Part shown: piece after piece, positions 8,334 through 16,166 of the stretch
Layout: every line of letters begins with the position of its first letter
Numbering within the stretch: position 1 is the first letter of the stretch
Notes under the pieces: generated by a model
The model's database searches: none
What the model saw: the letters and a program-made list of their open reading frames with translations, nothing else
What the model was told of the DNA's origin: nothing
Position numbers and translations under genes: made by a program
Source: a virus
Direction: 5' to 3' (one strand)
Virus record (IMG/VR): IMGVR_UViG_3300050821_002122
Location: 124,001-188,000 of that record
Length of the DNA stretch: 64,000 nucleotides

Positions 8334-8346
8334 GCCTATTTATGGC
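8334..8346 (-). promoter_or_regulatory. CATAAATA promoter-like box, copy 2
   Basis: Second identical copy of GCCATAAATAGGC on the minus strand, about 325 bases before the start of the 340-residue protein and downstream of the terminator at 8384-8425. Confidence 0.45.
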
Positions 8347-8383
8347 CTGTAGTGTGTGACGCACAGAGAGCGCGTCGATATAA

Positions 8384-8425
8384 TGAGAATAAAATTAAAG
8401 TGAGTTGCCCTGAAGCAACTCACTT
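8384..8425 (-). terminator. Strong factor-independent terminator
   Basis: An 11-bp perfect stem (8398-8408 with 8415-8425, core GTGAGTTGC/GCAACTCAC) is followed on the minus strand by TTTAATTTTATT. It closes the long leftward unit coming from 18906. Confidence 0.9.
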
Positions 8426-8428
8426 GTT

Positions 8429-8728
8429 TCAACGCCTGTTACCTAACACGATATTACGGTTGGCGATATTAATTGCGTTCAAGGCACTAGTCTCACCAAC
8501 CACCACACCTTTGGCAAAAGCATCCTTGATGGCTTGCTCCATCAGGTAAAGAATATGCCAATCGACATTAGGCTTGATGTGATCTTGCACCACGGTAGTA
8601 TCACCAAGCGTAACCGTGAGCCTGATCTTCTGGTCCTCGGCCCGACAATAAGGAGTCAGGTCAAGTTGCAGGCCTGGGCTACTCTTCATCATATCGTCTA
8701 TGCGGGCTTGTACCTCGTCAGTTTTCAT
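8429..8728 (-). CDS. Hypothetical protein (99 aa)
   Basis: No family recognised. The start at 8728 is chosen over an ATG at 8749 because it has a GGGAGG site 6-7 bases upstream and forms an ATGA overlap with the preceding gene. The middle looks like a beta hairpin (KIRLTVTLGDTTVVQDHI) followed by helices. It is the last gene before a strong terminator. Confidence 0.85.
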   Translation of the reverse strand: MKTDEVQARIDDMMKSSPGLQLDLTPYCRAEDQKIRLTVTLGDTTVVQDHIKPNVDWHILYLMEQAIKDAFAKGVVVGETSALNAINIANRNIVLGNRR

Positions 8729-9168
8729 TTCAACCTCCCGTGTAGCCATTTAGGGAACAGCATGGGTCGTAACATAGGCATCATGCAATGTCCTGCCATG
8801 AAGCCCAGGCGTGGTCTGTCAGAGCTTTCCATTTCAATGCGAGCACCTCGGGCATCTTGCATGTAGCTTTTTATCAGAGCGGGTTGGTTGTTCTTATACG
8901 TCTGTATATGGTTCACCATTTGCAAAACGTCTTGGTAGCCGTAGTCCATACCTTCTATGAAGACCAGAACCGCGAACATCCAATGCAGCATCGAGTTGGC
9001 TTTGTGGGCACGCTGCAAGAACAACAGCATATTGCTGTTGCGCCTGCGGTCTTGCATCTGAGCCAAACCAATGAAGTCCTCGCTCAGTGCATTGTGCATG
9101 ATGCCAGTATGCAGGCCCGTCATACCGCTGAGGCGATTGATGATGTCAGTCATCTGTGCATCGTTCAT
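8725..9168 (-). CDS. Hypothetical helical protein (147 aa)
   Basis: No family recognised. The ATG at 9168 is preferred to 9186 because AGGAGA lies 6 bases before it. The protein is Met-rich and largely helical, with a hydrophobic stretch (LHWMFAVLVFIEGM) near the middle that could be a buried helix or one weak membrane segment. The C-terminus is Met/Pro-rich. It overlaps both neighbours. Confidence 0.85.
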   Translation of the reverse strand: MNDAQMTDIINRLSGMTGLHTGIMHNALSEDFIGLAQMQDRRRNSNMLLFLQRAHKANSMLHWMFAVLVFIEGMDYGYQDVLQMVNHIQTYKNNQPALIKSYMQDARGARIEMESSDRPRLGFMAGHCMMPMLRPMLFPKWLHGRLK

Positions 9169-9683
9169 TTGCGTCTCCTGCCGCATAAAGCCCGGCGTTG
9201 CTTCTTGCGTTTGTTGAATGCCTTCAGTTGCAAGCGTTTGAGTATACGGTCAGATTCAATCTTAGCTACCTGTATCTCGAAGCAGACCATCGTTTTCATC
9301 ATGAGTGGGTGAACGAAATTCTCTATAAGAGAATTGTGAGTAGAAGCCATACGTGCAGTGAGGTCTGCCCGTTGCTGCTTAAGGTACTCGGTTAGAGAAG
9401 AAGCCTCTGCCGCGAACGCACTCGTAAGAAAATATGGACTGACACCAACCTTACTGGCAAGGGAATCCAGAATAGATTTTTGAAATGCGCCAAGGTGTGA
9501 TTCAGCCTCGCTCATGTCAACGCAGTCCATAGTACCAACAGGTACGTTAGTAAGTAGGTGATTTTCGATGGTTGCGATGCTCGCAAAGAAATCAGGATTC
9601 ATTGTTGAGTGAATCTGTTCATGCCAGGTATCGTCTTCCGTAACCTCAAGCAGTGGCTGCTCGGGCTTCTCTGTGTTTGGCAA
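9165..9683 (-). CDS. Hypothetical protein with basic tail (172 aa)
   Basis: No family recognised. The N-terminal 30 residues are acidic; the rest is helical with a strongly basic C-terminal tail (FNKRKKQRRALCGRRRK) that could bind nucleic acid. The start overlaps the 3' end of the AAA ATPase gene by 38 bases, so the two are probably co-translated. Confidence 0.85.
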   Translation of the reverse strand: MPNTEKPEQPLLEVTEDDTWHEQIHSTMNPDFFASIATIENHLLTNVPVGTMDCVDMSEAESHLGAFQKSILDSLASKVGVSPYFLTSAFAAEASSLTEYLKQQRADLTARMASTHNSLIENFVHPLMMKTMVCFEIQVAKIESDRILKRLQLKAFNKRKKQRRALCGRRRK

Positions 9684-11355
9684 TTTCGGCCTCCAATTCT
9701 TTTTCGGTTAGGACCTTGATGTCCTTGAAGATGGCGTTTTCGCACAGCGCCGTCAGAGTGAATTTATCCTCAACGGCCTTACACACCCGGTGCGTCAAAC
9801 GAATCAGGTTCTGGATGTCACGACCTGCGACCTCCGGGAAGTAGAGAACCGCTTTCTTGGTCTCTTCGACACTGAGTTCGACGTTGAATTCCTTCAGCAT
9901 CAGCTTCCACAGGCGCAGACGTTCAGCCGGCTTTGGCGTATCGAACTGGATTACAGCCAAGCAACGGCTCAAGAATGCATCATCGATCTGATCGCCGCGA
10001 TTGGAGGTAAGAAAGACCAGACCGTTGTGGTACTCAAGCAAACGCAAGAAGACGGCCACGATTGCATTTTGCACTGGATCGTCGCCACGTTCTTTGATGA
10101 ACACATCCGCCTCGTTTATGAGCAGGGGCATGCGCAAACGTGCAGAGCGTTGCAAGATACGGCTCAGGTTCTCTTCGATCTGCTCAGGCCGCGAGCCGAT
10201 CTGACCACTCTGAATTTCGTACAGAGGACGGCGCATCTCGTTGGCATAGACTTCTGCCGTCAGTGTCTTACCAGTACCTGGTTTGCCTTTGGCTAAGATG
10301 ACCGATGCGGAGGCCTTAGCCTTGATTGTCTTCGACTTGTTTTCTGCGTCGTTCTCGTCGCGAAGGGCGTCCAAGTTGGAGATCAGTGCGCCGATCAGGC
10401 GAGTGTGACTCTTCGGCAGAATCAACTTGTCCATCAGGTCTTCTTCGTACTTGTATACCCGCATATTGATGACGTTGATCCACACCATGCAGTGGTGCGC
10501 CATCGAGAAGACAGGCAGCATCGGGTGCGTTGGGACGATGACCATTTTGCCAGTGAGGTCAGATTTGATGACTGGCATCGAGCGATCGTTCTCGTTGTCC
10601 TCTTCGTTGTCTTCATCGCGTCCGAAATCGATGATAGCCCGCGTGGTTGTCGTACCATTCATCATCGAAACAGTCGAAGACGACCACCAGCGATGACCAT
10701 TCGTTTTGTACGCATGACCACGGCAGAGGAACTGCTCACCTTGCTGCGAACCGAAGTCAGCAAAGCGGGACATGACCTTCTCGTAATCCTCGGTCATGTC
10801 TTTATCAGGCACCAGCAGATTGCGGGCTCGCAGAATCTGTGGCAGAGTCATGCCGATAACCTGACGCCGACTGAAGTTGTGAGTTTCATGCGAATGGCTC
10901 ATGCGGATGTTGTAAGCTAAGTTGAGGGTGGCATATTCTTCGCGACCATAACCATTACGGTCACGTTTCACCTCTGGCACGAAGGTGACGTTGTAAGGGA
11001 CATACGCGACACCACGTTGGTCACTCAGTACAGAATGCAGTAATGGCCAATCGTTCTCTTTCAAATAAGCGATCAGCTTGGTAGCGAATTCCTCCACACT
11101 TTCGATTTTCTTCTGCGCCGGGTCTTTCAGCACGTTGATGAGGCGACTCACGCGGCGAATCTCATCCTCTTCCTTTTCCTTCATGACTGCTCGGAGAATT
11201 TCCAGATGCTCCAGCGCCAAATTGTCCAGATCGATATCGAGCTTCTCCCTGTCCTTCTTACGCTTGAACGTGAAGTTGTAGCCCAGGTGAATTGCATCTG
11301 CACCCAGGCGTTTCGCTACCTCTTTCAGGCAACCGGCTGTGACTGAGATTTCCAT
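9646..11355 (-). CDS. AAA-family ATPase
   Basis: A 569-residue protein with a C-terminal AAA module. Walker A is GKPGTGKT near residue 358. The Walker B region reads LLINEADVF near 412, with Asn replacing the usual first Asp, as seen in some AAA families. Sensor 1 is LTSNRGD near 440, followed by an Arg-bearing SRC motif. The N-terminal 300 residues are unique, with an acidic low-complexity stretch (DEDNEEDNENDR) near residue 250. It probably acts as a remodelling ATPase on a phage complex; the substrate is unknown. The acidic protein encoded immediately upstream, one base away, is a candidate partner. Confidence 0.9.
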   Translation of the reverse strand: MEISVTAGCLKEVAKRLGADAIHLGYNFTFKRKKDREKLDIDLDNLALEHLEILRAVMKEKEEDEIRRVSRLINVLKDPAQKKIESVEEFATKLIAYLKENDWPLLHSVLSDQRGVAYVPYNVTFVPEVKRDRNGYGREEYATLNLAYNIRMSHSHETHNFSRRQVIGMTLPQILRARNLLVPDKDMTEDYEKVMSRFADFGSQQGEQFLCRGHAYKTNGHRWWSSSTVSMMNGTTTTRAIIDFGRDEDNEEDNENDRSMPVIKSDLTGKMVIVPTHPMLPVFSMAHHCMVWINVINMRVYKYEEDLMDKLILPKSHTRLIGALISNLDALRDENDAENKSKTIKAKASASVILAKGKPGTGKTLTAEVYANEMRRPLYEIQSGQIGSRPEQIEENLSRILQRSARLRMPLLINEADVFIKERGDDPVQNAIVAVFLRLLEYHNGLVFLTSNRGDQIDDAFLSRCLAVIQFDTPKPAERLRLWKLMLKEFNVELSVEETKKAVLYFPEVAGRDIQNLIRLTHRVCKAVEDKFTLTALCENAIFKDIKVLTEKELEAEIAKHREARAATA

Positions 11356-11820
11356 TTAGTGGCTCACTTTCTGAGTTGGTGGTACGAATGCCTCGAAGTC
11401 GTAGACTTCCATTTCTAGCGTCATAGGTTCGGTGCTACCCAGCTGCATCAGATCGAGATAACCGCCCTCGCAGATGTGACTGTAGACCGGAACACCGTTG
11501 AGCGAATACTCGATGATGACCGTCATGTGCGTCGGGTCTGCGTTGTACTGCATGTACTCCTGAATCGCTGCGGCCATCTGCGCAGGATTGGCGCCCTCAT
11601 TCAGCTGCATGCGCAGTGTACCTTTAATCTTTGCATCGTTCTCGTCCTCATCTTCGTCTTCCTCGGATTCTTCATCAGGAGGCATCGGGATGACCAGGTC
11701 ATCTTCATCGTCGTCATCTTCATCGAGGTCTTCAAATTCCCACTCGGCACAAACGGCACCGAGGTTCAGCATTTCCAGTTCGTTGTTATTCGTGTCGCCG
11801 ATGATGATTCGCATTTCCAT
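11356..11820 (-). CDS. Very acidic hypothetical protein (154 aa)
   Basis: No family recognised. Residues about 28-62 are almost entirely Asp/Glu (DLDEDDDDEDDL, EESEEDEDEDEND). The flanking parts are ordered-looking, with a C-terminal beta-rich half (HMTVIIEYSLNGVPVYSHI). It could be a DNA mimic or a cofactor of the adjacent AAA ATPase, whose ATG follows its stop directly. An AGTAAATA box lies 32 bases upstream. Confidence 0.85.
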   Translation of the reverse strand: MEMRIIIGDTNNNELEMLNLGAVCAEWEFEDLDEDDDDEDDLVIPMPPDEESEEDEDEDENDAKIKGTLRMQLNEGANPAQMAAAIQEYMQYNADPTHMTVIIEYSLNGVPVYSHICEGGYLDLMQLGSTEPMTLEMEVYDFEAFVPPTQKVSH

Positions 11821-11829
11821 TTGAGACTC

Positions 11830-12171
11830 CTAGTTAGGTATGATAAAATCTTTATTTACTGCATTGGCAAAGTCGACCACTACAGAGAACGGTCGTATGT
11901 AATCCAGCATCTCAGTGTGGCCAGAATTTGCTAGTGCCTCATACACAGAGGTTTCCATCGCCTCTGTAGCCAACGCAATTAAGTCGGAGACCTTGAAACC
12001 GTAGACTGCGCACAGTTCCAATAACTGCTCCAACGTTGGCTTGTATGACCCGCGTTCTATGCGACTAACTATGCCAACATGCATCTTCGATAGTTCTGCC
12101 ACACGAGTTAGTGTTAGGTGTCTCGTTTTACGCAGGCACCTGAGGTAGACTCCTACGTAGGCCGAGATCAT
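11830..12171 (-). CDS. XRE-family helix-turn-helix transcriptional regulator
   Basis: A 113-residue protein whose first 65 residues match a classic HTH_3/Cro-CI domain: LRCLRKTRHLTLTRVAELSKMHVGIVSRIERGSYKPTL pattern, positions about 11-48. The remaining 50 residues are helical and may mediate dimerisation. It is the only clear DNA-binding repressor-type protein in the window and so a candidate to bind one of the repeated dyads (TGTCAGACA or AAACGATTTA type). Its start overlaps the upstream gene by ATGA. Confidence 0.9.
   Translation of the reverse strand: MISAYVGVYLRCLRKTRHLTLTRVAELSKMHVGIVSRIERGSYKPTLEQLLELCAVYGFKVSDLIALATEAMETSVYEALANSGHTEMLDYIRPFSVVVDFANAVNKDFIIPN
11853..11860 (-). promoter_or_regulatory. 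AGTAAATA box inside the 3' end of the HTH gene
   Basis: A minus-strand AGTAAATA lies 32 bases before the ATG of the acidic protein, the same spacing range as the other boxes. It lies within coding sequence (VNK), so it is weaker evidence than the intergenic copies. Confidence 0.35.
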
Positions 12172-12689
12172 AGGTTCACGTATGCCTTGACCAAGGTAGT
12201 CAAGTCACCCTTATACTCATCGTTGGCGCAGAACTTACCAGGTACGTCGCAGCAAGTCGCTCGCTTGAACGTATCGGTGCAGGCAGCCAATGCTGCATCA
12301 ACACGGTCTAGATTCACGGGCACATGCTTCTTATCACCATAGCGTTCATACAGATGGTCAACTAACCGAGCTAGTTTAGTAATGTCATTGAGGTCCTTTT
12401 CACCCTCGTGAAACTCGTGTATGGCATTGCTGTTATGCTGCATCATACCGAGCTTGCGCAGTGCTTCCTTGCTGTCGATATGGTAAGCAGGAAATATCTT
12501 TAGCCACAGTTCTTTACGTTGATTGCGTTTGACCAATGGTGCCCATGCCACGCAGCCTTCTGTGGTATTGCGGTCACCAAAGATTGCGATGCCACCCGTG
12601 GTCAACAGTTGAATCTTGCCACCTGGAGGATCGATATCGATGCCGAAATAGTTCCAGGTAACATCATGCGATGCATGGTAGTCTTTCAT
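12168..12689 (-). CDS. Hypothetical protein (173 aa)
   Basis: No family recognised. The N-terminal 60 residues look beta-rich (NYFGIDIDPPGGKIQLLTTGGIAIFG). A helical middle follows, then a Cys cluster near the C-terminus (AACTDTFKRATCCDV) and a further Cys in KFCAND. Metal binding is possible but unsupported. Part of the continuous leftward operon. Confidence 0.85.
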   Translation of the reverse strand: MKDYHASHDVTWNYFGIDIDPPGGKIQLLTTGGIAIFGDRNTTEGCVAWAPLVKRNQRKELWLKIFPAYHIDSKEALRKLGMMQHNSNAIHEFHEGEKDLNDITKLARLVDHLYERYGDKKHVPVNLDRVDAALAACTDTFKRATCCDVPGKFCANDEYKGDLTTLVKAYVNL

Positions 12690-12690
12690 T

Positions 12691-13008
12691 TTATTTCCCT
12701 ATGAATTGTTTGCATTTGGCTGCACACTTGACGATGGCACGACAGGTAGCAGCCTTCTTGTCGTTACCGTGGAGTTCTGTTTCGGATACGTAACTGACCG
12801 AAGCCACCACACGATGAATACCATGAGGTTGAAAGTGTTGAACACTCATGTTCAGTGCTAGCGCCAGTTCAGCAGCCTGAGTGAGATTGGTTGCGGGTGT
12901 CCATGGTTCATGATTGTGGAACGGTATCCAAGGACTATCACCCACACTGGCCCATGACAGTTCTATACCTGCCGCGATTGCGGCGTCTTCCAATATCTGC
13001 TTGTCCAT
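12691..13008 (-). CDS. Probable phage ABA-sandwich-domain protein
   Basis: A 105-residue protein with the pattern typical of the small phage ABA-sandwich family: an EPWTPATNLTQAAELALAL segment, a short strand region, then AATCRAIVKCAAK at the C-terminus. The family is widespread in phages and has no known biochemical role. Assignment rests on this remembered pattern and has not been searched. Confidence 0.6.
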   Translation of the reverse strand: MDKQILEDAAIAAGIELSWASVGDSPWIPFHNHEPWTPATNLTQAAELALALNMSVQHFQPHGIHRVVASVSYVSETELHGNDKKAATCRAIVKCAAKCKQFIGK

Positions 13009-13010
13009 AA

Positions 13011-13487
13011 TTACCTCGGCTTGGTAAGATTTCTTTCACGGATTTTATCGATCAAGGGCTGTACGCGCGTCAACTCACGCTCACCTTCTTCCATCATATC
13101 GAAGCCAGCAGCAGAGGCCAAGGCAGCCAGCGTAGTCATCACGCCACCAATCTCTTGGTTCACTACGCCGATGGGACGGGCAAATACATATGTTACCAAC
13201 TCATGAGCCTTCTCCTCGGTCATGCCGTTGGCTTGTACCAACTCTAGTGCCTCTTCAATGAACCGCAAATTGCGTTCGTGCGCGCTGGTAGTCTTTTCGA
13301 TACCGAAGCATGCGAGTACCCAAAGATGTACACGACCGCTGAATGACTCTTTATAATCACCAACAGTTTTGCCATCAAGCGCTGCATGAATTTTGTTGGC
13401 GACTTCTTGCAGGCGATTACCAGCCGGTTTGGTTACGTCGTGAAGATCAACGTACCAGTCGTGTAAAGTTTCGTTGTCGATGGTCAT
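13011..13487 (-). CDS. All-alpha NTP pyrophosphohydrolase (MazG-like)
   Basis: A 158-residue protein matching the phage all-alpha nucleotide pyrophosphohydrolase group. The hallmark ERNLRFIEEALEL segment lies at residues 71-83 with its acidic Mg-binding residues (Glu78, Glu79, Glu82). A second helix follows (QEIGGVMTTLAAL, about residues 115-127). Such enzymes hydrolyse non-canonical or excess (d)NTPs to the monophosphate and pyrophosphate and may shape phage nucleotide pools or blunt the host stringent response. It overlaps its membrane-protein neighbour by ATGA. Confidence 0.8.
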   Translation of the reverse strand: MTIDNETLHDWYVDLHDVTKPAGNRLQEVANKIHAALDGKTVGDYKESFSGRVHLWVLACFGIEKTTSAHERNLRFIEEALELVQANGMTEEKAHELVTYVFARPIGVVNQEIGGVMTTLAALASAAGFDMMEEGERELTRVQPLIDKIRERNLTKPR

Positions 13488-13753
13488 TTACTTCTCCTTA
13501 AACCAATAATGCTACCAAATAAGATACCTAAGCTTACTCCAACTGCGTAGATCGGGGAATCACCAAGAATGATGAGCCTCAAATGCGTACTTAGGTGATC
13601 GAATAACATACCCCAAATAATTCCAAATGGAACCATGAGCGCTACAATCAAAATCAGCCACCTAGCGCGGAGATGTACCACTGCATAGAACGGTATAAAC
13701 GCACCAATACCAGCAGATATCATAGCCAACACAAACGTCCAAAGATAATTCAT
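13484..13753 (-). CDS. Small membrane protein (89 aa)
   Basis: Three hydrophobic segments are visible: about residues 4-24 (WTFVLAMISAGIGAFIPFYA), 32-50 (LILIVALMVPFGIIWGML) and 66-84 (IYAVGVSLGILFGSIIGL), separated by short charged loops, with Arg/Lys at the C-terminus. It probably sits in the host inner membrane. No family is recognised. It overlaps genes on both sides. Confidence 0.85.
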   Translation of the reverse strand: MNYLWTFVLAMISAGIGAFIPFYAVVHLRARWLILIVALMVPFGIIWGMLFDHLSTHLRLIILGDSPIYAVGVSLGILFGSIIGLRRSK

Positions 13754-13998
13754 ATTTTATCCTCTTGGTAAGTATTTAAGACCTGACAGATGTGGTCAAA
13801 GTATTCATCCTGAATTTTCTGCGTTGGTTCAGTGTCGAAGTCGGCTCGGGCTATGCGAACAGTACCACAGCAGAGTACACCATTGCCGTGATGCCACCTG
13901 CCAAATGTCGGGTATTTATTTGTATCAAGCGTGTCGTTGCTCATCACTACATCCATCGTCTGCGCCTCTTCCGATAGTGTCAATTCCTTTGCGTTCAT
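13750..13998 (-). CDS. Hypothetical protein (82 aa)
   Basis: No family recognised. The mid-section FGRWHHGNGVLCCGTVRIA looks like a beta hairpin with paired Cys residues. The C-terminal 25 residues are helical (QKIQDEYFDHICQVLNTYQ). It overlaps the downstream membrane protein gene by ATGA. Confidence 0.8.
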   Translation of the reverse strand: MNAKELTLSEEAQTMDVVMSNDTLDTNKYPTFGRWHHGNGVLCCGTVRIARADFDTEPTQKIQDEYFDHICQVLNTYQEDKI

Positions 13999-14007
13999 GT
14001 GTTTCTC

Positions 14008-14277
14008 CTAGAGAGCGCTAGGCTCGGCGACAATGTACCAGTCGTCACGTATAATATCGTATGCCGTTGGGCAGTAGTCTAAGAAAAGGTTACCTTCTGC
14101 ATCGTAAGGTTGCTGTCGGTCTTTAACATAAACCTGACGAAGGGCTCTTTCGTAAGTCTGAGATCGGGTCATACGTATGACGCAGCCTCGATCAGACAAC
14201 CAGGTTGGATTGGTCACAACCAAATCGTGTTTGTCAGTTTGGTCAAAGAAGTGCCGCACGATTTCATGAAGTTGCAT
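14008..14277 (-). CDS. Small protein resembling DUF2829/Tad2-type folds (tentative)
   Basis: An 89-residue protein. The C-terminal pattern, with DYCPTAYDIIRDDWYIV (about residues 67-83) and an upstream W...CVIRMTR segment, recalls DUF2829 proteins, which end in a PT..DLLAEDW motif. Some of those (Tad2) sequester the cyclic-ADP-ribose signal of Thoeris defence. The N-terminus departs from the family consensus, so this is a weak lead. The start overlaps the preceding gene by 14 bases. Confidence 0.4.
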   Translation of the reverse strand: MQLHEIVRHFFDQTDKHDLVVTNPTWLSDRGCVIRMTRSQTYERALRQVYVKDRQQPYDAEGNLFLDYCPTAYDIIRDDWYIVAEPSAL

Positions 14278-14764
14278 TTTGTTTCCTCTTGAAGTGTGGT
14301 TTGCCGAACAGGATTTCCCAGTGCTGAGGGTTGGTGACGATCATCGGAGATTTGAAGAACCGTTTTGCCAACCGGCGGGTTCGGAATTTCAAGCTCGCCG
14401 GCAATTTCTGTTCCTTGATATCGTCAAGGGTATAGTATTTGCCCACGCGTGCGATCTTGGGTTGCGGAGGTGGTTTGCGATTCAGTCGGCCTATCGACTG
14501 AAAATGGTTGCAAGGTGACCAACTCATGGTAGAGAAATTCAGAGTAGAGGTGTAACTGATAGACGAATCGAAGTTCAGGGGTTCTCCAAGAACCATGGCC
14601 TGCTGCTCCGTCAAATGGAGAGTTGCTACTACCCGGCCATTTTCGTTTACCGTTGCGTTCACTACCTTGCCAACTACTTCACCTTCCGATGTTACTGGCT
14701 TACCGACGAAGGTAGTAGGATCGATATCAGATGGCAATCCGATGATTACGTTGATATCACTCAT
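14264..14764 (-). CDS. Hypothetical protein (166 aa)
   Basis: No family recognised. The start at 14764 is chosen because it overlaps the previous stop (ATGAGTGA) and an earlier in-frame ATG at 14794 would intrude into that gene. The N-terminal half is beta-rich with a conserved-looking VGKPVTSEGEVVGKVVNA motif. The C-terminal half is basic (KFRTRRLAKRFFKS, PHFKRKQ). Confidence 0.8.
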   Translation of the reverse strand: MSDINVIIGLPSDIDPTTFVGKPVTSEGEVVGKVVNATVNENGRVVATLHLTEQQAMVLGEPLNFDSSISYTSTLNFSTMSWSPCNHFQSIGRLNRKPPPQPKIARVGKYYTLDDIKEQKLPASLKFRTRRLAKRFFKSPMIVTNPQHWEILFGKPHFKRKQNATS

Positions 14765-15317
14765 GGCTAACCAGATCGATGTTGATTGCCACATGAGTAA
14801 GCATGCTAAATTCTACCACAATGGTAGTGTGCTCCTTACCATTGCGTTCACGAATGATTCTAAAGACTGGTTTGTCGGCCTCTGCTTCCGGACGTTGGTT
14901 AGTAATAAGACTTGCGGCAATGAAGCCTTCAACTTCTGCGTAGTCTAATTCGGTTGGCTCAGTCTCAAGCTTCAGTAGGTGTTTAGTTGTCGTAGCAAAG
15001 AGACGGTCGACTGCATTCGAGATGCCAGTCACGATTTCGATGATACGCTCATCGGTGATTGATTGGTCTATACTGGGTCGAGCGCAGATGTAGAGTGGTT
15101 TGGCCTCTATTGGTTCGGTAACTGCCTCTGCTCGTGTAAGTGACGTTGTGTGCATACCGCGTCTGAAAGTAAGACCGTTATCATCGCGCAGCGTGAGGTG
15201 CTGAAAGGTAAGAGAATTATTCAGCATGTAGATATTCGCTTGCTTGCACAAATAGGCTGGGATAGCCTCGTAGTCCTGTTGCTCGAATAATTCCCTCACA
15301 CCATTGATTGCATTCAT
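14757..15317 (-). CDS. Hypothetical protein (186 aa)
   Basis: No family recognised. A short helical N-terminus (INGVRELFEQQDYEAIPAYL) precedes a long mixed region; the end is strand-like (EHTTIVVEFSMLTHVAINID). It overlaps both neighbours in the operon. A central helix has a TKHLLKLETEPTELDYAEVE pattern. Confidence 0.8.
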   Translation of the reverse strand: MNAINGVRELFEQQDYEAIPAYLCKQANIYMLNNSLTFQHLTLRDDNGLTFRRGMHTTSLTRAEAVTEPIEAKPLYICARPSIDQSITDERIIEIVTGISNAVDRLFATTTKHLLKLETEPTELDYAEVEGFIAASLITNQRPEAEADKPVFRIIRERNGKEHTTIVVEFSMLTHVAINIDLVSHE

Positions 15318-15502
15318 TTCTTCCTCGCTTTACGTGCAGCCTTGGCCTTAGCACGATTCTTGGTTTTGAGTTTGTCGACCGGCACCTTGTTGCCAGACCG
15401 ATCCCGAGTACCTGAGTACTTCTTGTATTCCTGTAGTTTCAACTCCGCTACTGAATCATCGACTATCCACTTGATATCAGGTTGATTATTGAGAGGTATC
15501 AT
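15314..15502 (-). CDS. Small basic protein (62 aa)
   Basis: No family recognised. The last 20 residues are Lys/Arg/Ala-rich (KTKNRAKAKAARKARKK), suggesting nucleic-acid or ribosome binding; the first 40 are mixed. It overlaps the flanking genes by 4 bases at each end. Confidence 0.8.
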   Translation of the reverse strand: MIPLNNQPDIKWIVDDSVAELKLQEYKKYSGTRDRSGNKVPVDKLKTKNRAKAKAARKARKK

Positions 15503-15816
15503 ATATCTCCTATTAGGATGTCTTCGATGTGGTCAACGGAAACTTCCCACTGGTGTGGTGATGTCTCACGCCGTAGTTGAAGGCCATGGTAAAGAGTAGT
15601 TCCAAAAAGAACAGGTGGGTACCTACGACCAATCGAGCCAACCTCAAGTTCAGATAGTTCAACAACGCCCAAACTGAAGGTCATACGGCCAGGGAACTCC
15701 GTAGTAGGCTCATGTTCCGGTTTTGGATTACGCAACCGAAACCAGAAACTTTGTAGGCTATGCGTATCTAGCTCCACAGCATCGATGATTCGAGACACTG
15801 GTATGATGAGCCTCAT
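15499..15816 (-). CDS. Hypothetical protein (105 aa)
   Basis: No family recognised. The composition is strand-rich (MTFSLGVVELSELEVGSIG) with no membrane segment, signal or metal-binding motif. ATGA-type overlaps on both sides place it in the same translation chain as its neighbours. Confidence 0.8.
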   Translation of the reverse strand: MRLIIPVSRIIDAVELDTHSLQSFWFRLRNPKPEHEPTTEFPGRMTFSLGVVELSELEVGSIGRRYPPVLFGTTLYHGLQLRRETSPHQWEVSVDHIEDILIGDI

Positions 15817-16166
15817 GTTGTTATCCTATAAAAGAGGGAATTGACATCGACCTTAAGTGCCAGCGATTTGGTGAAAAGACAGTTGCGTAGAGAACGTTCC
15901 CCGTAATCCCGTATCCGCCACACTGAATAATCGTGAATCACACCAACCAGAGTTCTGCCTCGAAATTTGGCAGGGCCGTCTTCCGCGCTGCAAGGTGTTA
16001 GTTGAATCTCGAGGTCTCGCAGGGTTTGTTGCGTATCACCATCTACGGACCTGATCCATTGAACCGCACACTGCATGTTGAAACATACTACGTAGACATC
16101 GTTGGGTGTCGGATCAGTCTCGCGTAGTTTCTTTACGTTGGCGATGATGTTATCGAGCGGGTTCAT
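15813..16166 (-). CDS. Hypothetical protein (117 aa)
   Basis: No family recognised. The first 20 residues are helical, followed by a strand-rich middle (NDVYVVCFNMQCAVQWI) and another around TLVGVIHDYSVWRI. The start lies 17 bases inside the 3' end of the 274-residue gene. Confidence 0.8.
   Translation of the reverse strand: MNPLDNIIANVKKLRETDPTPNDVYVVCFNMQCAVQWIRSVDGDTQQTLRDLEIQLTPCSAEDGPAKFRGRTLVGVIHDYSVWRIRDYGERSLRNCLFTKSLALKVDVNSLFYRITT

Larger units (their letters stand above)
8010..8383 (-). promoter_or_regulatory. Long structured leader and duplicated promoter-like region
   Basis: About 370 bases without a gene. Nearest the ATG at 8009 are three back-to-back hairpins: GCGATG/CATCGC (8043-8060), AACGGTG/CACCGTT (8072-8090) and GCCGC/GCGGC (8097-8111). 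Further upstream the 13-mer GCCATAAATAGGC occurs twice on the minus strand (8223-8235 and 8334-8346), each preceded by a purine-rich block. CATAAATA resembles T4 late promoters. I read this as two promoters plus a message-stabilising leader. Confidence 0.5.
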
